This document shows positions 1-12,430 of a DNA stretch of 64,000 nucleotides, in pieces; position 1 is the first letter of the stretch; each line of letters begins with the position of its first letter. The notes under the pieces were generated by a model. It had not been told where the DNA came from. It did no database searches and was given only the letters and a program-made list of their open reading frames with translations. This DNA comes from Ceriagrion tenellum (lineage: Eukaryota > Arthropoda > Insecta > Odonata > Coenagrionidae): positions 58,922,964 to 58,986,963 of the forward strand of contig OY720637.1 in NCBI GenBank assembly GCA_963169105.1, read 5' to 3'. Both the position numbers and the translations under genes were made by a program.

Positions 1-174
1 TATATAGGAAATATACTGCAGAATCGATAGATTTAGAATGTAATTTTTTCCACGCACAACAAGGAACCATAGTAGTTGCGACCGATCTGGGTCTATGAAA
101 CTTTGACCCTCGCTAGGTAAAGTAGAGTTTTACTTGGGCTAAATGTCTTCCCATCATTACCAGCAACTCACTCC

Positions 175-492
175 GCATGAAATTTCCGGCATGATTTAGT
201 CTTTTCCATGATTTGGCACCTTGTAGCTCTATTTATCAATCGAATTAATATTGCCAACCATCAGATGTATCATAACTAGTGTTGCATGGTAGCATATTGG
301 TCTACGTAACACTCTCCTAGTTTGTGGTCCGACCGCACATTATTATCCTGACTGCTTTTGGTCTGCGCCTGGCATCCGGGGGAACGTGCGCAGTTCTGAT
401 TTCAGCTGGGATGAGTGCTGCATGCCTGGTGTGGAATCACACCGTGCCACACACCGAAGTGGTGGCTTACACGCTATTAAGTAGATATAGAT
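175..492 (+). repeat. tRNA-headed SINE sharing the 3' tail of a local CR1-like LINE
   Basis: About 320 bp repeated in opposite orientation at 33622-33955. The body has an A-box-like TAGCATATTGG (near 292) and, some 35 bases on, a B-box-like GGTCCGACCGC. Its 3' end (about 430-490) resembles the end of the CR1-like LINE at 2525-3490: a GTGTGGC-type motif, then GCTTAC and a GTAGATATAG tail where the LINE has GTAGATGTAG. Tail sharing is typical of SINEs moved by a partner LINE; that this LINE was the partner is inference. No coding capacity is expected. Confidence 0.55.
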
Positions 493-1087
493 GAAAATTT
501 CTTTGCCATCGTGCTTGAGGATACATTTTTTCACAAAGGTAGATGCAGTAATTATAACTTTGTTTGGCATCCTGCTTAGGCACTTCCGAAAACACATTCC
601 CCAGTTATATTAGAACTTTGGGCTCCACGAAGGACCTGAAGTCATAGCATCACGACTCCCAGGAGAATAGCATTTTCTGGCATTTCTTCAAGGACCAGAG
701 AAAAACAAAGAACATTTTTCTGACAACAAGAATTGTTTTGCACACATGCAGCTGCAAATCAATCGAGGGATTGAAGACAGCTGATGCTATTTCAACCGAT
801 AATTTCCAGACAACTTCTGCCCGAAGTGGACCGTCTTATCGTCCCGTACGAACGACGTCCAGAAGCATACTTATGTTCTCACGCATATTAATGCTCACAC
901 TTGGGTTGCCATCTTTATTGCAAATGCCATAAAATTAATTCAATGACTTCAGACATTTTGATGTCATAAAATGCTTAAATGCGTGCTTCCTTTCCGCGCC
1001 TGATGCTCGCGGAATATTAATTAGTTGTACCTTCGTGTTTCATGGCGAAAACTCAAAACTTGAGATCCAACCTATCAGAAAATAGAA
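493..1087. other. No recognised feature
   Basis: Non-coding sequence with no long reading frame, no family I recognise and no clear inverted repeat. Confidence 0.5.
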
Positions 1088-1350
1088 CTCGTGAACGAAA
1101 AAAAATGAAGGTAAGTTTTTTTATAGTCTATTTTATTCTTTTAACATAGCCATAGCTATAAACTATTTTGGGTTTACGTAACGGGTGTATTTTGGGGTTA
1201 CGTAACGGGTGTATGTTGGGGTTACGTAACGTCTGATCCATCATATCGGTTGATATAACTTGTTAACGAACAAATGAAGGCCAGTTTGTTTTTATCGGCT
1301 ATTACATTTTTTTTATCTTAGCCATAGCTATGAGATATTTTGAGTTTACA
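1088..1350. repeat. Local tandem duplication with three 24-bp subunits
   Basis: Two diverged copies of about 85 bp (1088-1170 and 1260-1345) share CATAGCTAT followed by a TATTTTG-GTTTACRTAA stretch. Between them a 24-bp unit built around GGTTACGTAACGGGTGTA occurs at 1166-1189 and 1190-1213, with a partial third unit at 1214-1231. Each unit contains the palindrome TTACGTAA. It is a short local satellite; I see no function. Confidence 0.7.
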
Positions 1351-1464
1351 TAAAATGTGATGCCAAAAAAAGATTTGGTAGATTAACTATCGAACTTTGA
1401 GGATATCTCGGGCTAGCCGCAGTTCTACTATTTCGGGTTCAGGAAGCTCGAAAAATCTGCAGAC

Positions 1465-1551
1465 GAAAATTCACTGCCTCGACCGGGAATCGAACCCGAA
1501 TCCTTCTAAAGTGAGCTTGGTGCACAACTCAGTTGAGCTCCCGAGTCATCG
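1465..1551 (-). repeat. tRNA-derived SINE fragment
   Basis: Read on the minus strand this looks like a tRNA: a GAGCTCAACTGAG A-box region and GGTTCGATTCC, a textbook B box, about 35 bases downstream, then a CCGGTCGAGGCAG acceptor-like end. It lies beside CR-rich repeat sequence and the stem bases are imperfect, so it is more likely a SINE head than a working tRNA gene. Confidence 0.55.
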
Positions 1552-1924
1552 TTATTCCTCGTGGATGTAATTATCCTCCAATGTTGTTGAGTAAAGGAAT
1601 AACTGGATTTTTAAAAGCTCTTTGGGCAGTAATTTGTTAATCCGTGAAGGAGGATTTTCCATTTGCAAATCGTTTAAAATTTGAGACATTAAATAATAAA
1701 ACCAGGGAGAAGATTTTAAATGACCTGTATCCTGAAAGGAAAAAGAAAAGCTGGAAGACACGAGAGGAGACAGAAAGAGTGCATGTTTGAAGTATTCTAC
1801 CAGCCGATTGATAGGTTTTTGAACAGTACTTATTCTGACATTCTTATTTCTGACATATCGTTCTTTTTCCCTCCTAACCGTAATCTGCCATTAGATCCCT
1901 AAAAAAATCCTCGTCTTCCTCCTC

Positions 1925-2160
1925 TTGTTTCGCGCAGAACCCTTATCCTCTTCCTTCCTCTTTTACGCTCCCTCGGCGTTCCCCCCTCTGTTACTCTCTT
2001 CAAAATTCCCTCTCCTATCAATACCTCCTCCCTCCATCTCTTCTACCTCCTCCGAGCCTCCGCTGCTAGCTTCCTCTCCTCTATAACCACATCCAATACC
2101 TCCTCGTTCGTTCTCCTCGCCACCCAGCTCACCCTCTCCGTCCTTCTCCACATCCACATT
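1925..2160 (-). pseudogene. RTE-like LINE 3'-ORF fragment (family C)
   Basis: On the minus strand one frame reads RRTNEEVLD followed by an EERKL-type stretch. This is the region after the reverse transcriptase thumb seen again at 37990-38285 and 30950-31545. It is a short, frameshifted, highly purine-biased remnant without RT motifs, inert by itself. Confidence 0.5.
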
Positions 2161-2524
2161 TCAAACGCCTCAACTCTTCGTGCATCCTTCCCTCGTAACG
2201 GCAAAGTCTCCAACCTACAGCGCCACGCTACATCAGCATCATCTATGCTTATATTTAAGGAGGTTGATTCGCGACTGTATGAGTCATAATTCTAGCGGCA
2301 TCCCGATTGTTTTACTTATGTACAGGAGCATTTTAAAGAATACTGCTTTGATTTGTATTATGCCTAATTTAGAGGAAAGCTGAAATATCGCATTCAAAAT
2401 GAATATTCGGAAGACCAGTCCACGAAAAGACTTTTTAATCGAATACCGGGAATGGAGTCTTGCAGCGATTATGCCTAAATAAGTGTTTTTTTTCTTAAAT
2501 ATGTAAAATTTCCCTCAAGGAACT

Positions 2525-3490
2525 CATTTCCTTGAGGGAAACCGGACCTCTTTTATTCATTATTTATATTAATGACCTAAGTTCTCGAATTAGCAGTAAA
2601 TTAAGATTATTTGCAGACGATGCAGTAATATACCGTGAAATAAGTGAAGACGCGAACTTTGAAGTTCTGTCATCTGACCTTAACAACGTTCATTCGTGGT
2701 GCCAGGAGTGGGAGTTAGAATTAAATATTAGTGAATGCACCACAGTTCACTTCCTGCGAAAGTCATCACACAATAGCCATACCTACACCGTGGGTGGAGT
2801 AAACATAAAATCTTCAAATACGGTAAAATATCTTGGAATTACCTTAACTTCTGATATATCGTGGGGAACACACATACAAAACATATGCGGCACAGCATTA
2901 AAGAAACTAGGTTTTGTTAAACGTATAATAGGAAGGTCCTCCGATGAAAAAGTAAAAGAGATATGCTACTTCGCTCTGGTTAGGCCACACCTCGAATACG
3001 CCGCGAACATTAGGGACCCTGGTCATAAAAATTTAACCAAAAAAATTAACAAAATACAAAGAAAAGCAGCACGCTTCATTAAAAACTGCTACGAACGAAC
3101 ATAATAGTGTTACACAACTGTGAGAGGGATTAAGGTGGGAGCCCCTAGAGACTCGGAGGCTGCACGCTAGGCTTAGGCTGCTTGAGATATTCAGAACTGG
3201 TGTGTTTCAGAGCGACATAGAGAATATTATCATGATGCCTCATTACATCTCAAGGTCTGACAATTGCGATAAAATAAGAGAGATACTCTGCCGAACAGAT
3301 AGGTACAAAAACTCGTTCTTTCCGCGCACAATAAGCGACCACAATAAAAACTGAGCTCCTCCAAATACACTCCCATAGGACATGTCACCATTTCATCTCC
3401 AAATTTTTACATCTTTACACGGCTGGTGACCTACTACCCCCTGCCACACGCCCATGCGGCGGCTCGCGGGGTAGTATGTAGATGTAGATA
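2525..3490 (+). pseudogene. CR1/Jockey-like LINE, 5'-truncated reverse transcriptase (family A)
   Basis: An open frame from 2532 to 3104 starts inside RT motif B/C. It shows GPLLFIIYINDL, then the catalytic FADDAVIY (motif C), the thumb region (YLGITLTSDISWGTHI), and a C-terminal stretch with VRPHLEYAA and KIQRKAARFI. After a stop near 3104 the protein continues in another frame (WEPLETRRL, PHYISRSD, NSFFPRTI) to about 3355. The 3' UTR ends with GCGGGGTAGTATGTAGATG at 3458-3485. The 5' half, including motif A and the endonuclease, is missing. The family recurs at 3491, 4655, 35035, 48360, 48689 and 58640. Confidence 0.85.
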
Positions 3491-3885
3491 GTGTCTCACA
3501 ACGTTTAGATGGATTAATGTGGGAGCCCTTAAAGGCTCGGAGGCTACACACCAGGCTAAGTTTGCTTGAGAAATCAGAACTTATGTTTTTCAAAGCGACA
3601 CAGAGAATATTATCATGACGCCTCACTACATCTCTAGGTCTGACAGAAGCGATAAAATAAGAGAGATACATTGACTAACAGAGAGGTACAAAAACTCGTT
3701 CATTCCGCGCACAATAAGCGACCACAATAAAAACTGAATTCCACTAAATGCACTCCCATAACACACGTCACCATTTCTCCTCCCAAAACCCTATCCCATA
3801 CAGCTTCACACGGCTGGTGCCCTAACACCCCCTGCCACACGCACATGCGTCGGCTTTCAGGGTAGTATGTAGATGTACATGTCCA
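3491..3885 (+). pseudogene. Second, more truncated copy of CR1-like LINE family A
   Basis: Abuts the previous copy and repeats its last ~400 bp: the GGAGCCC-AAGGCTCGGAGGC segment, the HYISRSD-encoding stretch, NSFIPRTI, and the 3' UTR with CCCCCTGCCACACGCACATG and a GTAGATGTAC tail. The arrangement is a tandem of one long and one short copy in the same orientation, as if the second inserted at the (GTAGAT)n tail of the first. Confidence 0.75.
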
Positions 3886-4654
3886 TACAAAAGTTATGAC
3901 TATTTTGAACCCTAATGATGCTACCTGTCGGCAGGTTACCAAACGTTTCATCTGCGCGTATCGTTACTTTCATCGTCATCCATGCACGCTGAAGTGAGCT
4001 GATGCGTGTTCTAACTTTAACATATTCTATTTGAAGCTACCATGATAAAATTCATTTGCTTCGAAGCAGTGTAAAACTCGAGCATTAACCGATAGATCAT
4101 CGCCTAAGGCAAATTTTAAGCGGAAGCCTTGTTCGGTAAGTGAAATAAAAATCGTTCAGTCAACAGTTAAAAGTTAATTTCATATAACCCACACGTTGTG
4201 TTCCTTTTCCATTTCTAGCATTCTACTCGGTGATTTTGTCTTATTACCTAATCGCGTCCAGTTATCTAAGTTTAAAGCTAGTAACTCGTATTGTAACGTA
4301 GCTAATACAAACATTTCACCTCAAAAGTAATTCGACGACCAATATTAACCCATAACTACTATCGTGGTTTTGGGCCACGTCCACACTTTCGCATTGCTCG
4401 TTAACTACGACCATCTAGTAGCCAAGGTTGCTGCGAGCGGCCGTTTTACCACTCCAAAAAAATGTACAAATTACGTTGGGTCATAAAAGACCAGACGATA
4501 GCAGTTGAGAGTTAAATGGCGCACGAATTCTCTCATACTGCCGAAAATAAGACACACAAAAGTGAGAAGCATACATTGACTTCTTTGAGTAGTTATTTCA
4601 AATGGAGACACCTCGTCGCCACGTTTCTGGATGTTAAGCTCGTCACCCATGTTT
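3886..4654. other. No recognised feature
   Basis: AT-rich non-coding sequence. I see no repeat shared with the rest of the window, no long reading frame and no clear inverted repeat. Confidence 0.45.
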
Positions 4655-4745
4655 GCAAATATATCTCTCTTATTTTATTGCTTCTGTCAGACTTAGAAAT
4701 TGTGGTGCGGCGTCATAATGATATACTCGGTGTCGCTATATGAAG
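4655..4745 (-). pseudogene. Small CR1-like LINE family A fragment
   Basis: The minus strand carries the segment that encodes ISRSD and the following KIREI in family A (compare 3255-3290 on the plus strand). About 90 bp, no tail and no open frame. Confidence 0.55.
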
Positions 4746-4799
4746 TCCACCGGATCATGGAAAGGCGTTCTTCGCGAATATACGGGTTTTGCAATTCGT

Positions 4800-5410
4800 C
4801 AGAAAATACAAAAACTGGCAGTGGCGTCCCGCAATGATCAGCCTTTTGGTTTGGCATTATTTTTCATTGAATAACCCTAAAAATGGCCAATGTACCAGAG
4901 ACTCGGGTCACTTTATCGATTAGAAAAGCCAAATATGCGAGTTTCGGTTAAACATTTCCAAAGCCCATTTCTATTCCCAAATAACTTAGGCTAGTTTGAG
5001 CGAAATATCATTTTACCTATAAATCAATAAATCTGATCTCATAATCAAGAATAATATGACACCCTTCCAAAGATATCAAAATATCAGCCCCTTGCCGAAC
5101 TACTTTCCGAGATCTATGGTGTTAGAAATGCCTCGTTTAAATGAAAAATCCCAGCTCTTTTACCTGGGAAGTGATTGGTGAAGGCACTCCAGAGAGACAA
5201 TCCTTACAAAATGAGGAGTTTATGACACCAAGATCTCGTCAAAAAATTAAGTTTATGGTTTTTTACACTTTCTAAACTATTTTTTTAAATAAATCATATT
5301 GTCAAAGTGGTAACTTTTCCTGGATCTCGAAAAACCTTCCGTTGTGAAGGAGTTCTAAACGTGCCGTGTGAAGAAAATGAGTCAAGTTAATGACTTAAGC
5401 AGGCATTTTA
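4800..5410 (+). repeat. Dispersed repeat R1, copy 1
   Basis: Shares a diverged ~400-bp sequence with 26800-27220, and its last ~100 bp with 34760-34900, all in the same orientation. Landmarks in order are AATAAATC-AT, a GTTGTGAAGGAG or GTTGTGGAGCAG block, ACGTACC/ACGTGCC, and GAAAATGAGTCAAGTTAA near the end (about 5375-5395). No coding frame and no terminal inverted repeat seen. Class unknown. Confidence 0.6.
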
Positions 5411-6199
5411 ATTTAATTACTTATAATTTCAGTCATATAAAATTATTATAATGCACCATTTACAATGCAATATTTAATTCTTGCTTCCCACATCTGCTAA
5501 AATTAAAACGTGTATTTCGAATATTATGACTGGGGAAATATCTCGCACATACTACCTTAAAGACGATGGTAGAATGCAAATAGGACAGGGTACACAATAG
5601 AGGAACCTCCCGGAAGTTTCACATGGACAGGAAATTGACGACGAGGAAGGTGTAGAGAAATGATCTCACGAAGGGAATAGCTGATAGGAAATTTGAATAG
5701 CCAGTTGCATTGATCCTAGCCTAGGACTTGATGTCCATGCATGATGACGGAGGATGAGAGACGCGCTTACGTAACTTTCCAGTTCGTTGGCACTAAGCAT
5801 GCAGGTCACAGTCAAGGTTTTCAGGGCGCGCTCAATTTTTACATATTAATACGAAATAAAAACCATGAAAAGCAGGAGACTAAACAGCTTCTTATTTGTT
5901 TTTCATTTTAGTCAATTATCTATTCCACTCAGCAGTATATTCATATCGTCAAAATGCAATCTGCTATTTCCACTCGCATTATACAAAAAGCTCAACTCTC
6001 CGCTATTCTAAGGACCACATTATTGAGTTCGGGGTAAGGATTTTAATTAGTTTTCTTCCTTAAGCATAATTTAAAGGCACAACAACAAAAAGAGTCTGAC
6101 ACTATTTATTGTGACGTAATTCGAGGCAATAGTATGCATTGCGAATGCTGCATATACGTGTACAAAATTGTACCTGTGTCCACAAATAACAAATATTTA
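5411..6199. other. No recognised feature
   Basis: AT-rich intergenic sequence without convincing frames or repeats. Confidence 0.45.
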
Positions 6200-6204
6200 T
6201 ACTA

Positions 6205-6225
6205 TACCCAATAAATATATATATA

Positions 6226-6277
<52 letters not shown>
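6205..6277. repeat. (AT)n microsatellite
   Basis: About 70 bp of alternating AT with a short GTGT interruption near 6231. It lies just 5' of the next LINE fragment. Confidence 0.95.
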
Positions 6278-6278
<1 letters not shown>

Positions 6279-6314
6279 CATTAACGAGTGCAATTTCCGT
6301 AACTTCTTCAGTGC

Positions 6315-7050
6315 TAGTTTTCTTTGATTTCAGCTAGCATTTAACCGGGTCAATCACCCAAGTTTGCTGCAGAAAATTAAAAATCTAAATTTTTCCTGCT
6401 CGGCACTGAACTGGTTCCAAAGCTATCTCGTAGGGCGCCGCCAAGGTGTCAAAGACTCAAGCGGTAACATTTCAAAATGGTATGCAGCAACCTGTGGAGT
6501 ACCTCAAGGATCGGCACCCGTACCTCTGCCTTTCTCTATACACCCGCTTTCTCTATCAACTGTTTTCATAAATCATCCCAGATAATAGGATTCAACTTCT
6601 GGAATTCCCTCACAGATGAGGTAAAAAAAGCCCCTACGATAAAAATCTTTCAGTCAAAGATCTGTAGCTTATTACCAAATGCCCCATAATTCACGTGCCA
6701 CTTTATCAAATGTATCTTTCTGTATTTATTTTGCCTATCTCCTGGAATTTTGTCATTGTTTGTTCATCATTGCCTTTATGCTAATCGTTTGTTATGGTCT
6801 CTTATCTTTTTTGTCCTTTATTGTATTTATTTGTTGATATCATTACAATTGTTTCCTGGCTCTATTATGTTTGTAGCATTAACAATTTAATTACGTTATT
6901 ATTCATGTAACGAATGGACTCAACTCCTTTGGGTTCGTTTGGTGATCCCTCACGACAATTGAGAGTGTATTCTAGATCCTAGATCAATTGCTTGATTAGA
7001 TTAATAGCTCGAACTAGATTAATAAGGCTCATTTTCATTCATTCATTACT
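6315..7050 (+). pseudogene. CR1/Jockey-like LINE with internal deletion (family F)
   Basis: The frame upstream of 6364 encodes FFDFS then a stop and AFNRVNH, a broken RT motif A. It is followed by LNWFQSYLVGRRQ and CGVPQGSAP (motif B), then jumps through a deletion and frameshift directly to a C-terminal FNFWNSLTDEVKKAP-IKIFQSK near 6590-6680. The YADD motif is gone. The 3' UTR ends in an ATTC-rich tail near 7035-7050. Different from family A in sequence and tail. Confidence 0.75.
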
Positions 7051-9236
7051 AAACATGTTCTTAGTTATTACACATTTTATGAGAATAATGCACTAATGAG
7101 CAGGGAAAGCATTATAATACAAAGCATTCTCATTAATTTAAAGTTAATTTACTTAGTTACAGTTTTAAAAAACTACTGAAGTTATTTAGCAGGTGGCTGA
7201 CGACCGAAAATGACACTGAAGAGTAATCAATTTGACTTTTGAGACTGTATTACGACGAAGATAGGAGCCCTAAGTCCTTAATTACCCGCTCTGTAAACCA
7301 CTTAGGGAATGATTTGCAGTATTAAATTAAATGACCATTTTTACCAAGTAATTGAAACGCTCACATTTGAACTTTCACAGAACGAGGAAAATTTTCCTGG
7401 TTATAACAGCGATTCGTAACTTATTTTGATTTATTCGTCACTCTCACTACAAAACTTTTCATCATTATCGTGATTATCACCATGTCAACCAAATCCGATA
7501 TCATGATTTTTGTCACGAACTCCACAGATCGCCGAATATGAGCTCCTTCGGGTACTCGTAACGTCGGCTGAGATTCGCGACTATAACGCGTTGGTAAAAG
7601 TGAGTTCAAAGCCAAAGACGTAAAATGTACGATGTAACTATCTACTCCACTCTTTGTGCAATCTTTTCACGAAATATTCCAGGAGATAGTAGTACTTATT
7701 ACTTATAATAATAATGATGATGATGCGTCTATTTAGGGACGATATTGAGACTGAGGCAGTCCCTTCTTCCATCTAACCCCTTGTCAGAGAAATACATGAA
7801 ATAAGTGTAAAGAAAGATGTACACATTTGTAGGAAAAATGTAAGGAAAAAAGGGGGTGATATCCATGACGATAACACCCACTGCAGGAAAATACATACAC
7901 ATAAAGGGAAGTATGGAAAACCTGTGAAAATCTACAGACAGATAAAGCTAAGGTAACACCAACAAAAAACAATGCATGAAATACACTTGAAATATAAACA
8001 ATTAAAGGGTAATTGGTAAGGAGCTGAAGGACCGCTCCTGGGAGCATAGCTAAAATACAGCTGCAGTGCTGTAAAGTAGCTATATTGCCCTCTGTAAAGC
8101 AGGAAGTAATAGCGTAAGGCATCTTAAGAAACCCCATCATCAATAAATCCTCATCTATCTCATGACTGAGGGCCAAGGAAAAAGGATACGTGCGAGTAGA
8201 GCGATCTCTCTACTAGCATGACGGGCAGTGAGCGTTGTAATTTTACACTTACAAAGGTCGTAAGCACTAATCCCTCTTAGAGGCATGGGAGCTGTCTCGC
8301 TCTGCGGATTTTTTTCATCACAGAGAAAGAGCATAAGAAAAAAGTAGCTCTGACAGAGGATACTGACATCTCTTGAGAGAAAACATCAACAGGAAGGCAA
8401 TAAAAATATCAAAAAAATCAAAAGATAAAAGCAACAAACAAAACGCTCCAACAAGAATAAAAAAACGATAGAACTCTCTTAAGGATATGGTTGATGACAG
8501 TAGTTTTCACTGTGAAGAAATCAATCCTACTTATGATGTTTTATCCTGCGACAATTATGTTTTATTAACTGATATGTGAGTACATATTAGTATATCAAGG
8601 ATGCAATTTCAAAAAGGAGAGACAGTTACTCGGTGGACTTCACCGATAAAAATAGTTAAGCGCAGCGTCATTCGGCTCTGAGAGCTTGGACTTCGGGAAG
8701 ACGAAGTTTGCGTCAAGCAAAGATATTGAGAAAGAACAATGAAAAAGAGTGGGTAGACAGGATGGATAGAAGACAAAAGAGAAAGTAAAATAAGTATCAT
8801 ATTGACACGTGCACCGCGTACGCCACGTCGTAAGATTTACGGAGAATGTTGAAAAAAATATATTATCGCAACTATTATTGGAGGGAAAATAATAAAAAAT
8901 TTGAGGACCGCAACCTTCAAGGTAATGAACGAAAAACCATCAACATTTCCTCAAAGAAAAAGTATCAGAATCTTGGAGCCGTGCAATCCAAAAATTGGTG
9001 ATAATGAAGAAAGATCTAAGGCTTTCCCGTTGTATTTTGATGCTGAAGGTTACTCGGGATTTCCACCGGGTCAAACCCTACATTTGGACGATCGACGTTT
9101 CGATGTACAGCTCGTCCATCGTCATCAGAAGCTGGTCCGGATTTTATACCGTTTGGCTCCAGGTCAGGTGTTGCGTGACTGGTCAGCTGATTCCCGCCTT
9201 TTTTCAGCGGACCAATCACGTGACACCTGACTATAA
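7051..9236. other. No recognised gene
   Basis: Several reading frames of 60-130 codons occur, for example a minus-strand one at 7784-8176 rich in hydrophobic residues, but none shows a domain or is supported by splice sites. Codon use looks random. Treated as non-coding. Confidence 0.45.
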
Positions 9237-10200
9237 TATCCATCATCATCATCGTCATCTGGTGTTCTGTCTGCTGACAGGTCCCGTACACCACTGTCGT
9301 CTCCATCCGCTTCTGTCCCGAGCTTCCTTCTTTGCTGATGTTCTTCACCTGATCCACCAATTTAATTCTTCTCCTTCCTCTCTTTTTCTTTCCTTCAATT
9401 GAACCTTCAAGTGCCACAGTTATTATACTTTTCCCTCTCATCACATGGCCCAGCCAGTTTCCTTTCCTTTTCCTAATTTCCTTTAGGAGCGATCTTCCTC
9501 CTTTTACTTTGCTCAAAACCTCTTCATTTCTCATCTTATCTACCATCTTACTTTTTCCATCCTTCTTCACACCCACATTTCATAAGCTTCTATTCTATTC
9601 CTTTCCCTCTTACCTAATGTCCACGCTTCACATCCATACATGAAAACGCTCCATGAATAACATTTAGCTAGTCTCTTTCTCAGCTCCAGATCCAGACTTT
9701 TATTGCATAGCAAGTTTTTCTTCTGGCTGAAGGCCTCTTTTGCCATTGCTATCCTTGCTTTTATTTCTGCAATACTTCTCCAGTCGTCTGTCACCATCGT
9801 TCCTAGGTACCAGTAGCTTTTCACTTTTCCTATTACACCTTCATTTATTTTCACACTCGTATAATTTTCACAGTTTACTGGCATCACCTTTGTCTTTCCT
9901 AGGTTTATCTTCATCCCATATTCCTTCATCCCTTCTTCCAAAACCTTTATCAACCTTTGAAGTGATTGCATATCATCTGCTAATATTACCATGTCATCTG
10001 CGAATCTTATACTTCTTATCTTCCTACCTCCAATGCTGACTCCTTCCTCTATCCCATCAAAAGATTTATGGATCATGTCCTCAACATATACATTGAACAA
10101 GGTTGGCGACAGACAGCATCCCTGCCTTACTCCTCTACCAAGATCCACCCATTCGGTCTTATCCTCATTTATTCTTAATGCAGCTTTTTTCCTCATATAT
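9237..10200 (-). pseudogene. RTE-like LINE, 5'-truncated reverse transcriptase (family G)
   Basis: Minus strand. Frame 10196-9567 encodes LGRGVRQGCCLSPTLFN (RT motif B), RFADDMVILAD (motif C with both aspartates), LGKTKVM and YWYLGTMV (thumb), then FMYGCEAWTLGKRERNR. A frameshift near 9570 moves it into a second frame with WLGHVMRG and KKKRGRRRIK to about 9280. It ends in an (ATG)n-type tail at about 9237-9260. The 5' half (endonuclease, motif A) is absent. Families with GVRQGC, FADD and a W-x-GHV-x-R block after the thumb are commonly assigned to the RTE-type non-LTR group; the clade is my inference. Confidence 0.82.
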
Positions 10201-10639
10201 AATTATCCAATTATCTATTATTGTTGCATTCCTGTTTTGGTAGTCGTTAGAGGGAATGCAGTGCGTGATTTATTTTAATTACCTGGTCGTTATAATTGAG
10301 GATTTTAATGCAATTAATATAATTATCATCAGGGTAACCCTAAGTTTATGGTTGTGGCCTTAGGATCACTTATTCCAAATTTTTGTCAAGACTTGAAAGG
10401 ACCACCTTTGAAGTACGTTATATAAAAAGAGATGAAAATAAAATTCCCGGAGAGTTCCCGGACTAGCTTTACTGTGTTTGAGGTTTTAACATGGGCTCTT
10501 AAGGAGATAGCGCAAATTACAGCAGAAAAACATCAGTTTGAACAAGATTGCATATTCAGGCTTTTCATCAAAACTCTTTAAAAGAAGCGGAAAGTATTGG
10601 GAAACAGAATAAAAATAAAATATCAGCATTTTACCGATC
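10201..10639. other. No recognised feature
   Basis: AT-rich non-coding sequence lying just upstream of the LINE fragment's truncated 5' end. Nothing recognisable. Confidence 0.45.
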
Positions 10640-11290
10640 ATTTTAAAAAAGTTATTCCCATATGGCTTCCGTAATTGAAGTCAATATGTGGTAGTTCTAT
10701 ACAAATGGCGCTGCAGTCGGCTCCTATGGCTGGATAATGGTGGTCATAAAAAATATATTCGAGGAATAATATCGTGGAATATCTAATCAGCTTGAAGTCA
10801 ATTTGCATAACATTCAAATTCGTATTTTACAGAGTTAAATCTGACGATATTTGGTGGCATTCCAGTTAACATAAGAAAAATTCAACTCAGAAATAACTGA
10901 AAATTTTAAATTGCAGTGACTCATATACCTACACGTATAATTTTTATTCAAACATCAAAAATTATCCGATAAACGCGCTATTCTTACGATGAGTACTTCA
11001 TTGTGAACAGTATTTATTTTGCAAGATACTTACGAGTCCTCCACTGCATTTTTAGAATGTCATTAATTTCATGAGAATACAAAATGCACTGATTCTATGA
11101 TGTGCATATTCTGTCCTGGGAAATTGAATAAAAGTGTATATAGGAGTCTTATAAATTATTTTTTTAAGTTATTAGCGAATTGTTGCCGCAATTGGAACAA
11201 AATGTACTAGTCCTATGCAAATGGCGCTTAAGTCAGCGTCTGAGGCTGGTTGTGGTCATTAAAAATATATTTGTTGAATAATCTGGATAG
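10640..11290 (+). repeat. Pair of diverged direct repeats
   Basis: A ~100-bp segment with CAAATGGCGCT followed by AGTC-G-GTC and GTGGTCATTAAAAATATAT occurs at about 10690-10790 and 11195-11285, 520 bp apart in the same orientation. The interval has no genes. Class unknown. Confidence 0.55.
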
Positions 11291-12130
11291 AATGTACCTT
11301 AATTTTGGTTTGCAATAAGCAACTTATTCATCAACAAAATCAGGATTTTTTAAAACTGATTAAATAAAAATGTGTCGCTTAGCATTGGTTTTGACTCACA
11401 TAGTCAAACCAGAGCCATCTTAAGATATTTTTAAAGGGAAGACAGTATAAAAACCTCTATAGTTCTAAACCGGTGTAGGACCATTGTCCCCAACAAGATT
11501 TGTTATTCATCTCAGCATACGTTCAGACTCTCTTCATCCCGTTCGTCAAGCTTGTTTTTTTGTTCCCCTTCCCAGCTTCCTTAACATTTATTAGTCCATG
11601 ATTAGGATAATTTCAACGATAATGTTTTTCTCTCATGAATTACTAACCCCAGTCGTTGAACTTCCTGTGTGTTCGTGATATAAAAATGAACAAGCTTCAA
11701 TGAGTCTCTGTTTTAATACTTATAAAACTCAATCAAACGGAGATATTAACCCCGATAGGATAGCTTGGTGGAATGGGTAGTATATCCCTCCCTTCCCCTT
11801 TCTCTCTGCCCACGCCACATAAAAAGAGATATCACTGCGCGGAGCGTGGAGAATAAAACGCTATTTCTGTCCTTCGTGAGTATCCAGCACGACCGGTTTC
11901 GCAGAAATCCCCCGTGTTCTTCCCATGAATGCGATTTTTATTTGATAGCGCATAATCGCCCTTTTTCATGGCGCTCATGCAGTCGTTATTTTTTTGCTCT
12001 CGAATTTGCAAGTGCTTCAAGTTCACTAACACTTCCTGACAGTCCAGTGTCCCAACCTCCGCTTGAATAAGTACTGCGGAGACACACTGACTGCTCCATT
12101 TAGAGAGGACGATCACTCATTTGTGATCAG
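11291..12130. other. No recognised gene
   Basis: A plus-strand frame at 11765-12070 and an overlapping minus-strand frame exist, but neither resembles a known protein and no splice context supports them. Confidence 0.4.
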
Positions 12131-12376
12131 CAGCGGCGACCATCTGCCTAGGCAAATAGGGCAGTTGCCTAGGACCCCAAACTCGGAATGGGCCCCAGCC
12201 ACTTAGGGACATTAGGGACTCAGGTTACCGAATATAACGTCTACTTTGTCAAAAAAGGATAGTTGGTACTTTCCTAATTCATTTTTTAGCCTTCATGTCT
12301 CTTCTTCTTTTCCTTGTGATAAATCTTAATTCTGTGAATTTTTCTCGGGTTTCCGTCCGGGTAAGATCTCTTCTCT

Positions 12377-12425
12377 AACGCCGCCGTTTCGATGAATGAC
12401 TTATTCATCGTCATCAGGGCCGTTG
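12377..12425 (-). ncRNA. Hammerhead-ribozyme-like motif, left arm
   Basis: The mirror copy on the minus strand keeps the canonical core CTGATGA and the 7-bp stem II, but the helix III palindrome ACGT has become ACGG, so the A15.1-U16.1 pairing is lost. About 6 bp of helix I remain. Likely inactive. Confidence 0.5.
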
Positions 12426-12430
12426 ATGGG

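Noticed and set aside
7784..8176. 130-codon hydrophobic frame on the minus strand
   Set aside because: Hydrophobicity comes from T-rich composition. No signal for a known membrane protein, no splice context and no conservation evidence.
9016..9236. Continuation of the minus-strand LINE frame past the tail
   Set aside because: The (ATG)n tail near 9240 marks the LINE's 3' end, so the remaining open frame is read-through into unrelated DNA.
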